A DNA stretch of 6,680 bases from JBLHKE01 sp047619485 (GTDB taxonomy: Bacteria; Verrucomicrobiota; Verrucomicrobiia; Verrucomicrobiales; DEV007), in the NCBI GenBank assembly GCA_047619485.1, contig JBLHKE010000438.1, positions 1 through 6,680 on the forward strand, in the 5' to 3' direction. Made by a program: the position numbers and the translations under genes. The notes beneath the pieces were generated by a model. The model had not been told where the DNA came from. It did no database searches and was given only the letters and a program-made list of their open reading frames with translations. Below are positions 1-5,639 of the stretch, one piece after another. Each line of letters opens with the position of its first letter. Position 1 is the first letter of the stretch.

Positions 1-73
1 GGCTAGGTGCCGAATCCCGAAAGTCGGGTTAGCTGGACGCTAGTGACCCCAGAAAATTGCGGCGTCGGGTTAT

Positions 74-101
74 TTGCTTCAATTATTCCAGCCGTTATGA
101 A
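74..101 (+). promoter_or_regulatory. Possible promoter for the PEP-CTERM protein gene
   Basis: TTGCTT at 74-79 and TATGAA at 96-101 are separated by 16 bases and resemble sigma-70 -35 and -10 boxes. Transcription would then start close to the ATG at 112, giving an almost leaderless mRNA. This would fit the absence of any purine-rich ribosome binding site before that ATG. The matches are imperfect, so this is only a candidate. Confidence 0.2.
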
Positions 102-111
102 TAATGCCTGT

Positions 112-981
112 ATGAAAATACGCGATATATCTACCATCTTCTTGATCGTGCCCGCGGTGCTGCTAGCCGTCGCCCCCGCCTGTTTTGGTGCCGGGCTTGC
201 GGTTGATCCGTTCGTGCTTTTCGACCCAGACGGCGCCTCGTCGTTGAGCGGCAACACTGCCGACAGCACTACAGCAACTCTCGCGGCTGTCACCGGCGGC
301 AACGCCACTCGCCAGCGTGTCACATCGAACTTCACCCCCGCTGACATCTCCCAGATCGGCCAATCGGTGCAGGTCAGCTTCGACCTCATGCCGAACAATG
401 CCTTTGTCGACAACAACCGCGGAGATCTTCACCTCAGTCTGTTCGATTCAGTCGCGGGTTCCGAATTGCTCGGCCTGGTACACCTTGGGGAGAACCCGGG
501 GCGCACCGATTTCTTGAAATTCCGCATCGACAATGACATTAGCCCGACTGGGCTCGGAGCTGGCGGAAACTCACGCGGAGGGGAGGCGAACGCGCCTGGG
601 GGAATCACGCTCTCAGCAGCGGGCGTCACCCATTCGTTCTCCATGCTCATCACCCGCGCCAGCGCAACCGAACACTCCTTCAGCCTTTCCTGGGCCAACT
701 CCGGTGGGATCTCGACCTACTCTTTCAACTCCTACAATGAAACCACGGGCGTCATCGACGGAGACGCAGACCCGGCGAACTCCGACGTCTGGAATGGGCC
801 GCTCAACCGGCTCGATGGTTTTTCGATCCTGCTGCACGACGACGATCCATTTAATCCCGCCAACCCGGGAAGCTACACCATCTCAAACTTCACCGTGACT
901 GGCACAGCGATTCCGGAGCCGTCCGGGGCGCTGCTGGCGATGCTCGCAAGCCTCGGTCTGATGGCTCGTCGCCAGCGTTAG
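112..981 (+). CDS. Secreted PEP-CTERM-anchored protein, function unknown
   Basis: The chosen ATG gives a 289-residue protein that begins directly with a signal peptide: MKIR, a hydrophobic run over about residues 7-24, and a likely cut after A-C-F-G-A (about residue 27). In-frame starts at 7 (GTG) and 97 (ATG) would put extra residues before the signal peptide and are less likely. Residues about 30-265 are polar and rich in beta-strand pattern. Landmarks are NNRGDLHLSLFD near 101-112, FLKFRID near 134-140, GGNSRGG near 151-157, EHSFSLSW near 187-194 and LLHDDDPF near 240-247. The C-terminus is a PEP-CTERM signal: P-E-P at 268-270, a hydrophobic helix and the basic tail A-R-R-Q-R. By established knowledge, such signals are processed by an exosortase, which leaves the protein in the envelope or exports it. 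No catalytic motif is visible. It is paralogous to the next gene, which starts 65 bases downstream, so the two may be co-transcribed. Confidence 0.85.
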   Translation: MKIRDISTIFLIVPAVLLAVAPACFGAGLAVDPFVLFDPDGASSLSGNTADSTTATLAAVTGGNATRQRVTSNFTPADISQIGQSVQVSFDLMPNNAFVDNNRGDLHLSLFDSVAGSELLGLVHLGENPGRTDFLKFRIDNDISPTGLGAGGNSRGGEANAPGGITLSAAGVTHSFSMLITRASATEHSFSLSWANSGGISTYSFNSYNETTGVIDGDADPANSDVWNGPLNRLDGFSILLHDDDPFNPANPGSYTISNFTVTGTAIPEPSGALLAMLASLGLMARRQR

Positions 982-1031
982 TTTATTGCTTAACTCAGCT
1001 CGCCGAACGCTCAAGCGCTTCAAGAAAGTAT

Positions 1032-1035
1032 GGAG
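1032..1035 (+). promoter_or_regulatory. Candidate ribosome binding site of the second paralog
   Basis: GGAG lies 11 bases before the ATG at 1047. It is the only reasonable Shine-Dalgarno-like sequence in front of any of the intact genes here. The spacing is slightly long. Confidence 0.35.
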
Positions 1036-1046
1036 CGCAACAACCC

Positions 1047-2207
1047 ATGAAACCCAAACACCTTCTAACCGCCGCCTGCGCAATCGCATTGGGTGCCTCG
1101 ATCCAGAGCGCCGCTGCCCGGGAGATCGCACTCTCAGACGAATGGAGCTTCTTCGACCCCGAAGGCAATGCTTCGATCGCAAACCAATCAACTAGCGGCT
1201 TCGACGTAACCTTCGCCGACATTCGCAAGAGCATCGAGAATCCAGACAACCCGGGCAATTTCCTCGAGGGCAATGCTGTCCGTTCGCGGGTCTACCAGAT
1301 CTTCGAAAACCTAGAGATGAACAAGATCGGAGATGCTGTCGAGATCAGCTTCGACCTCGAGCTGTTGACGCCGATCCTGGAAAACAACCGCGGCGACCTC
1401 CACTTCAGCCTGTTCGACACCTCGACCAACTACGAATTTATCCCACTCTTGCATATAGGCCCGAACCCTGACCGGGAGGCTGTCGGTGACTTCATCAAAT
1501 TCCGCATCGACGGATTCATCACACCCAACTCCGCGACCTTCGATCCGGCCGACATCACGGGCATGGCGGTGGGCGGCAATTCACGCGCGGGGCAAGCGCA
1601 CCACCCGGGCAAGCCGCTGGCGGAGACCGGCTTCGTTCATAACTTTAGAATGCGCGTCGAGCGTGTATCGGATACCGAGCACTCGTTCAGCATCTCTTGG
1701 ACCTACCGCGCCTCGGGGTCGCTGGATGAGAACCCAATTCTCGGCACCTCGACCTACAGTTTCGCTTCCTACGACGAGACTACTGGTGCCATCGATGGGC
1801 AAGCGGACGCAGCCACCAGCGATGTCTGGGCCAACAGCAAACTCTCTCAGTTCAATGGCTTCGGCCTGATGCTCCACGATGACGACCCCTTCGATCAGGA
1901 CAACAACGACGCCACCTTCGACTCCGGCACGATGCGCATCTCGAACCTCCTAGTCGACTACACCACGGTCGAGCACCCGCCATTCAGCATCACAGCTGTG
2001 ACCCGTGGCATGGGCGGCAACACGGTCCAGTGGGAATCCGTCGCCGGTGCTACCTACTCTCTCTGGACAAGCACCGACCTCAAAATGTGGAACGAGGTGA
2101 ACGATACTATCATCGCTTCCGGCGAGGTCAGTGAGTTCGACGACACCACCTCACCTGCTGCGGGGCGTCGCTACTACCAGGTGCGCTGGAATCCGGGCAA
2201 TCAGTGA
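1047..2207 (+). CDS. Secreted paralog with C-terminal Ig/FnIII-like module, function unknown
   Basis: This 386-residue protein starts with a signal peptide (MKPKH, hydrophobic to about residue 19, likely cut after S-A-A-A at 21-24). Residues about 30-305 repeat the core of the preceding gene, with the same landmarks: ENNRGDLHFSLFD at 112-124, FIKFRID at 149-155, GGNSRAG at 176-182, EHSFSISW at 211-218, TSTYSFASYDETTGAIDG at 234-251 and LMLHDDDPF at 274-282. It is longer because of inserts, for example about residues 60-75 and 160-175. It has no PEP-CTERM signal. Instead residues about 312-386 form a separate module with V-Q-W-E, Y-S-L-W-T-S-T-D-L-x-x-W and R-R-Y-Y-Q-V-R, a pattern I know from the C-termini of many secreted verrucomicrobial proteins. 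The core resembles a lectin-like beta sandwich only in general character; binding or catalysis cannot be assigned. The stop is five bases before the inverted repeat of the insertion sequence. Confidence 0.9.
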   Translation: MKPKHLLTAACAIALGASIQSAAAREIALSDEWSFFDPEGNASIANQSTSGFDVTFADIRKSIENPDNPGNFLEGNAVRSRVYQIFENLEMNKIGDAVEISFDLELLTPILENNRGDLHFSLFDTSTNYEFIPLLHIGPNPDREAVGDFIKFRIDGFITPNSATFDPADITGMAVGGNSRAGQAHHPGKPLAETGFVHNFRMRVERVSDTEHSFSISWTYRASGSLDENPILGTSTYSFASYDETTGAIDGQADAATSDVWANSKLSQFNGFGLMLHDDDPFDQDNNDATFDSGTMRISNLLVDYTTVEHPPFSITAVTRGMGGNTVQWESVAGATYSLWTSTDLKMWNEVNDTIIASGEVSEFDDTTSPAAGRRYYQVRWNPGNQ

Positions 2208-2211
2208 ACCC

Positions 2212-2230
2212 GTAAGGTCAAAATACTCGG
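2212..2230 (+). repeat. Left terminal inverted repeat of the insertion sequence
   Basis: These 19 bases are perfectly inverted at 3454-3472. The match stops at the outer base pair (C2211 against T3473) and becomes patchy inward after base 2230. Confidence 0.9.
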
Positions 2231-2417
2231 ACGACCGGATTTGGCTTTGAGATCAGTATAAATCGTGAGCGGGAACGACGAAATCTGTGCCGAAGATGGC
2301 CTTGTCTTTTGCCGGGAAGGCTGCAGGCCTTAGAAAATGGGCGGACGATAGGGCTGACCCCGGGATCGGGACATAGCGATCCCATATCTCCACCCCACCG
2401 CTCTAACTCGGGCGTTC

Positions 2418-3315
2418 CTACGCAGCCTCGCGGCACTGGACATCGCCAACAGCCAAGCCAACTTCGTCGCCAGCCTCGATGATCCTGTTCCCCAGCCCCT
2501 GGTGGTTCCGCTCCCCGTGGTAGTGGGCGACGAACTGCTTCAGAGCACGCGCCAGTGATCGTCGGCCAAAGAAGATCATCCGGTTGAGACACTCGGACTT
2601 CAGCGATCTCATATAGCGCTCGAGATGGGCGTTCAAATTTGGACTCCTGGGCGGTAGTAGGACGACATCGGTGTCGGTCATGTCGTTCAGGTATGTGCGA
2701 ATCGGCAGGAACTTGGTGTCCCGGTCAATGAGCAGATGCCTAGCGTCATTCAGGAACCCGCCCTGGCAGTCGGTCAGGTTTCGTGCCATCTGTCTGACCC
2801 AGTCACCGTCCGGGTTAGCGGTAACTCCCGCAATCTCTGCGCGGCGGGTGCTCAGGCGCATGGCAACGAGGATGTATAACGTGGTCAGCCCGTCCCTTGT
2901 CCACACCTCGGCTGTGGTGAAGTCGATGGCCGCGATGGAGTCCCAGTGCGCGTTGAGAAACGTCTTCCAAGTCGTAGTCCATTGCCGGTTCGGAGCCGGT
3001 TCGGAGCCGGTTGCCCGGAGGATATTCCCGACGGTGGTGTCGGAGATCTCGTGCCCGAGGTTAGCGAGCGCTCCCTGGATCGTGTCGGGCGTGACGATGG
3101 TCGTAGGCTCCATCAGAGCCCTGCGACCGAGGGCCTTTGCCTTGACGGCCAGAACCCGTCGTTAGTCGTCGGTGAGGAGGGTGCGCTTGCTGCCCATCTT
3201 GTCCATGACGATCCGAATCTGGGCGTTCTGGAACTCGAAGATCTCCTGCTGCCTGCGGTTCACCAATCCGGATAATATCAGGAAGAAGAGCTGCCAAGGG
3301 GAAGATGAAACTCAT
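2418..3315 (-). pseudogene. Broken integrase-core (DDE) transposase
   Basis: The longest intact piece, 3113 down to the stop at 2418-2420, encodes 231 residues. It carries the acidic triad of an rve/DDE domain: D64 in A-A-I-D-F, D130 in L-L-I-D-R-D-T-K-F and E165 in N-A-H-L-E-R, with 34 residues between the last two. It also has the P-P-R-S-P-N-L-N and H-Y-H-G-E-R-N-H-Q-G-L blocks usual in this family. The same frame continues upstream of 3113 as R-R-V-L-A-V-K-A-K-A-L-G-R-R-A-L, interrupted by TAA at 3162-3164 where relatives have glutamine (T-D-D-Q-R-R). Further upstream it reads P-W-Q-L-F-F-L-I-L-S-G-L-V-N-R-R-Q-Q, which connects to the ATG at 3313-3315 only if one base of the G run at 3298-3301 is removed. 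At about 3078-3084, T-I-V-T-P-D-T joins directly to I-Q-G-A-L-A-N-L. In family members as I remember them about 45 residues lie between. The end (V-Q-C-R-E-A-A) also looks shortened. It is not expected to make active transposase. Confidence 0.85.
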
Positions 3316-3453
3316 GGAGCGTGATACCGGAGATGGGTTGGATCCACGAGAGCTTTTAACTGGGAGAAGCGGATCGTGCGAGTGTCTGGTCGGCTGAGAT
3401 CGAGGATCGGGCGTCGTCTCCTGGCTCTCAAATAGCAGCGTTTCCGGGTTCGG

Positions 3454-3472
3454 CCGAGTATTTTGACCTTAC
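3454..3472 (-). repeat. Right terminal inverted repeat of the insertion sequence
   Basis: CCGAGTATTTTGACCTTAC is the perfect inverted partner of 2212-2230. Two bases beyond its outer end begins the amidase-like remnant. Confidence 0.9.
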
Positions 3473-3474
3473 TG

Positions 3475-3513
3475 GACGGCGTCGTCAACTACCGCAATGC
3501 CCTGCGGAGGTGA
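3475..3513 (+). pseudogene. 3' remnant of a second amidase gene
   Basis: Codons from 3475 read D-G-V-V-N-Y-R-N-A-L-R-R-stop. The intact amidase ends A-G-I-V-T-Y-R-N-A-L-R-K-stop. Over the 36 bases 3478-3513 against 4651-4686, 30 are identical and several differences fall in third codon positions. The similarity stops at the stop codon on one side and at the insertion sequence on the other. I read this as the tail of a paralogous amidase whose body was lost when or after the element inserted. No other part of that paralog is visible: only four bases separate the left end of the element from the stop of the previous gene. A recent local duplication of just the tail is a less likely alternative. 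Confidence 0.7.
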
Positions 3514-3729
3514 GCGCCGAGGTGAAATTTTGTTCATCTTCCCGCGAGTGTCTCGGAATACCATCGCACGTATTCTGCAGGATCATGGGATCGAGCCCGC
3601 GCTCGTGGTCGAGGTTGGAGAGGGCTCTCGGAATACTGAACGAATCGCTGAAGCGGAACTCTAAGCCTAGCAAGGCCGCAATCGACTGCGTCTGCGGATC
3701 GTTTCCGTGACCACTAAAGCAAAACAATC
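3514..3729 (+). other. Intergenic stretch with a possible transposase scrap
   Basis: No convincing gene is seen in these 216 bases. Short frames are open on both strands but have no recognisable start, family or composition. One plus-strand frame at 3548-3601 reads VSRNTIARILQDHGIEPA, which resembles the helix-turn-helix segment just before the catalytic core of integrase-type transposases (compare ISDTTVGNILRATGSEPA in the nearby pseudogene, 8 of 18 identical). The similarity stops at once on both sides, so at most it is a fragment of another element. Confidence 0.35.
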
Positions 3730-4686
3730 ATGAAAATTGGAAAACCCCAGAACATGCTCCGCGTGGTAATCGCCGCCACGTTCCTCGGCACCTGCGGTGC
3801 CTCCGCCGAACCAAACCGTCCGAATCCAGCCTGGGAGGTGGTAAAGCATAAGGGCGAGAGTTACGTCACGGCCAGCAGCCTGCAGAAATTCTACCGCTTC
3901 GAGAGCTACTCCACGAAGGAAGGGAACCTCTTCTATCGTTCCGAAGGCATCGTAATGAAAGCACGCAACGGCTCGCAGGATCTACTTATCAACAACACCA
4001 AATTCATTCTCAGCAAGCCCATCGTCCGCGGCGAAGGTGAGTACCTGATCTCCCAATTTGATCTTACCCATATGGTCGATCCCGTGTTGCGACCGAACTT
4101 GATCAAGCAAGCAAAGCCGTTCCACGTGGTCGTCATCGATGCTGGTCACGGCGGCAGAGACAGTGGCTCCGGCGGCGGTGAATTCGGAGATGAAAAAACT
4201 CATACACTGAAGCTGGCGATTCTCCTGAAGGCCGAGCTCGAGCGCCGGGACTTCCAAGTCAAGATGACGCGCACTGACGACCAGGAGCTGAGCCAGGCCG
4301 AGCGTGTCGCCCTCGGTAATAAAACTGTCGACTCGATCTTCATAAGCCTGCACTTCAATACCGGCGGGCGCACGGCGCGGGGGGTCGAGACCTATGCGCC
4401 GCTAGCGAAAGAGGATGCAAAGGCAGAACAGAACGCCCACAACTCCGCGCTTGCCTGTGCCGTCCACGCTTCTATCCAGCAAAAGATGAAAGTGATCGAT
4501 CGGGGCATCCGTCGGGCGCCCTGGGCGGTGCTCACCGGAATCAAGCAGCCTGCCATCCTCCTCGAAGCTGGCTACCTCTCGAACCCCGTAGAGGCGAAGA
4601 AAATTGCCAGCCAGATCTATCAGAAGGAACTCGCCACCTCTATCGCCGCCGGCATTGTCACCTACCGCAACGCCCTGCGTAAGTGA
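3730..4686 (+). CDS. N-acetylmuramoyl-L-alanine amidase (Amidase_3), secreted
   Basis: The 318-residue product should cut the amide bond between N-acetylmuramic acid and L-alanine of the peptide stem in peptidoglycan, acting outside the inner membrane. A signal peptide covers about residues 1-26 (hydrophobic 10-20, likely cut after A-S-A). Residues about 34-125 form a small beta-rich domain (Y-V-T-A-S-S-L near 45-51, L-L-I-N-N near 85-89) like the copper-amine-oxidase-N-like domains often placed before cell-wall amidases. The catalytic Amidase_3 domain spans about 131-315. The zinc ligands are all present: H140 in D-A-G-H-G-G, E155 in D-E-K-T and H208 in S-L-H-F-N. The catalytic glutamate is E279 in L-L-E-A-G-Y-L-S-N-P. 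The ATG at 3730 is chosen because it precedes the signal peptide; no Shine-Dalgarno sequence precedes it. The residues imply an active enzyme. A tail copy of a second amidase lies about 220 bases upstream. Whether it works in cell division, recycling or lysis cannot be told. Confidence 0.95.
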   Translation: MKIGKPQNMLRVVIAATFLGTCGASAEPNRPNPAWEVVKHKGESYVTASSLQKFYRFESYSTKEGNLFYRSEGIVMKARNGSQDLLINNTKFILSKPIVRGEGEYLISQFDLTHMVDPVLRPNLIKQAKPFHVVVIDAGHGGRDSGSGGGEFGDEKTHTLKLAILLKAELERRDFQVKMTRTDDQELSQAERVALGNKTVDSIFISLHFNTGGRTARGVETYAPLAKEDAKAEQNAHNSALACAVHASIQQKMKVIDRGIRRAPWAVLTGIKQPAILLEAGYLSNPVEAKKIASQIYQKELATSIAAGIVTYRNALRK

Positions 4687-4728
4687 AGCCGAAAGTATCA
4701 GACTCTGGCCTCTGGCTGGATCTTTGCG

Positions 4729-4739
4729 CGTAAGGTCAA
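4729..4739 (+). repeat. 11-bp match to the insertion-sequence end
   Basis: CGTAAGGTCAA is identical to 2211-2221, that is the outer ten bases of the left inverted repeat plus one flanking base. The sequence then diverges. It lies 42 bases after the amidase stop. It may be a decayed solo end or a chance match. Confidence 0.3.
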
Positions 4740-4750
4740 CAACCCGCGTT

Positions 4751-4813
4751 CTCCCCATCTCCGATCCCTGCAACGCCGCCCTCAAGCGCCCCACGCAAAA
4801 AGCAAATTCCTAG
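4751..4813 (+). repeat. 63-bp dispersed repeat, copy A
   Basis: This copy matches 5403-5465 at 58 of 63 positions in direct orientation and ends in the same AGCAAATTCCTAG. The similarity drops sharply at both ends. It has no credible coding role. It may be a genome-wide intergenic repeat or the edge of an old element. Confidence 0.85.
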
Positions 4814-4905
4814 TAATAGGCCACGAATGCTCTCACGTTTCGTTCATACTTCGAGAAAAGGAGAACGAATTTTTCGTAATCAACTGCTGGAGGGTTTTCC
4901 GACAT

Positions 4906-5313
4906 CTACGGGGGGATACTCCAGATGGAGTGAAAATTGCTTGGGTGCGAGGTGATCTTTTTGATTTTATTTTCCCAAAGAACCGAGAGGCAACGTTCGA
5001 TGATCGACTCCTTTGATGGCGCGCTTGGTTTCAAGACGATGGAGGAGGTTTTTGTTTTCAGGTTCACATCGACGGAGCAGTGCTCGAAATCCCTGTGATA
5101 GGCGTAGCCGTTCCTAGTTGACTTCCCCTGCTGCGTGCCGATCCCTTTGTCAAATTCGTCAGAGTGGTACATGAGGGAGTCGTCGGCTGCGTAGGAATTT
5201 TGGGCACCGCCCCAGCTGTAGAAAGGGTAGTCATTGGCGGTGATCAAGTAGCAGGCGAGTGAGAAGTGGTGGGTGGAACCAAAGGCTCCGTCCCCCGCTC
5301 CGCGACAAAGAAT
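4906..5313 (-). pseudogene. C-terminal fragment of a putative glycoside hydrolase
   Basis: Read leftward from 5313, the frame gives I-L-C-R-G-A-G-D-G-A-F-G-S-T-H-H-F-S-L-A-C-Y-L, then ITANDYPFYSWGG, then D-K-G-I-G-T-Q-Q-G-K, then NGYAYHRDFEHCSVDVNL and K-T-K-T-S-S-I-V. The pattern D-K-x-x-G, G-Y-x-Y-x-R-x-F-E-H and S-V-x-V-x-L-K resembles the extreme C-terminus of secreted putative glycoside hydrolases in Verrucomicrobia, Planctomycetes and Lentisphaerae, as I remember them. TAA at 5314-5316 closes the frame upstream; beyond it the same frame is open to about 5398 but is not recognisable. No proper start or signal peptide exists, and a TTG at 5245-5247 is unlikely to be a real start. The last 40 or so residues (to the stop at 4906-4908) go past the recognisable domain. 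The stretch is richer in A and T than its neighbours, suggesting a separate origin. It has no catalytic domain and is probably inactive. Confidence 0.5.
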
Positions 5314-5402
5314 TTATTTGTCGGACGGGATGGCTAACAACTCCTCCATCAGCTTTGTGCCTTCGTCAGGGGTTTCAACCGAGGAACGAAAGCCCCCCTT
5401 CT

Positions 5403-5465
5403 CTCCCCTTCTCCGATCCCTTCAACGGCGACCTCAAGCGCCTCACGCAAAAAGCAAATTCCTAG
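5403..5465 (+). repeat. 63-bp dispersed repeat, copy B
   Basis: Direct copy of 4751-4813 with five mismatches. Its last four bases are the CTAG at which the palindromic element begins, so that element probably inserted at the edge of this repeat. Copies A and B bracket the hydrolase fragment. Confidence 0.85.
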
Positions 5466-5630
5466 GAGCCTGTCGGACTTACCTGATCCGGCAACAATCG
5501 TTTTAGAATTCGCCCAAATCCACCCTCCGCTTTGGCGAATATTCCAATATACTCCTCCATCGGACGGCGGATTATGACTGAATTCTAAAACGTTTTGCTC
5601 GAAATCATCTAAGTCCGACAGACTCCTAGG
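5461..5630. mobile_element. MITE-like palindromic element flanked by CTAG
   Basis: CTAGGAGCCTGTCGGACTTA at 5462-5481 is inverted at 5610-5629 with one mismatch. Further in, CGTTTTAGAATTC at 5499-5511 is perfectly inverted at 5580-5592. The gaps between outer and inner repeats are 17 bases on both sides, so two 51-base arms (5461-5511 and 5580-5630) pair in register around a 68-base centre. There is no coding frame. CTAG occurs at both edges (5462-5465 and 5626-5629), as expected if a CTAG target was duplicated on insertion, a preference known for IS5-type elements. This is the form of a non-autonomous element moved by a transposase encoded elsewhere. Transcribed, it would fold into a long hairpin and might act as a transcription barrier or terminator for either side. 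Confidence 0.75.
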
Positions 5631-5639
5631 AGCCTGTCC
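5625..5639 (+). repeat. Third copy of the MITE end, directly abutting
   Basis: CCTAGGAGCCTGTCCG repeats the left end of the palindromic element (CCTAGGAGCCTGTCGG at 5461-5476) for 14 bases before diverging. It shares the CTAG at 5626-5629 with the right edge of that element. No inverted partner is seen downstream, so it is probably a remnant or one end of a second, related element. Confidence 0.55.

Larger units (their letters stand above)
2212..3472 (-). mobile_element. Decayed insertion sequence with 19-bp terminal inverted repeats
   Basis: GTAAGGTCAAAATACTCGG at 2212-2230 is the exact reverse complement of 3454-3472. Between them lies one minus-strand integrase-core transposase pseudogene, giving an element of 1261 bp. 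The strand given is that of the transposase. About 190 bases (2231-2417) follow the transposase and about 140 (3316-3453) precede it, with no other gene seen in either stretch. The bases just outside the ends (AACCC on the left, TGGAC on the right) do not match, so there is no visible target duplication. The element looks immobile because its transposase is broken. It probably belongs to an integrase-like (rve) family such as IS481 or a relative, but the exact family is not decided here. Confidence 0.85.

Noticed and set aside
14..29. Hairpin CCCGA-AAG-TCGGG near the left edge as a terminator of an upstream gene
   Set aside because: The stem is only five pairs and no U-run follows. A nine-base direct repeat (GTCGGGTTA at 23-31 and 64-72) is also too short to interpret.
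3..416. Minus-strand open frame opposite the first gene
   Set aside because: It lies wholly opposite a gene with a signal peptide, a PEP-CTERM tail and a paralog, and has no start context or recognisable product.
2977..3011. Short tandem GGTTCGGAGCC repeat in the transposase
   Set aside because: It is a local duplication of about a dozen bases, in frame within the coding sequence, and is not a CRISPR or regulatory array.
3485..3727. Overlapping short frames on both strands between the amidase remnant and the amidase
   Set aside because: Neither has a recognisable family or ribosome binding site, and they exclude each other. The only hint of homology is in a third frame.
4838..4877. Inverted repeats TTCGTTC/GAACGAA and ACGAA/TTCGT as a terminator
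   Set aside because: The first has a 17-base loop and the second only five pairs. Neither is followed by a convincing U-run on the relevant strand.
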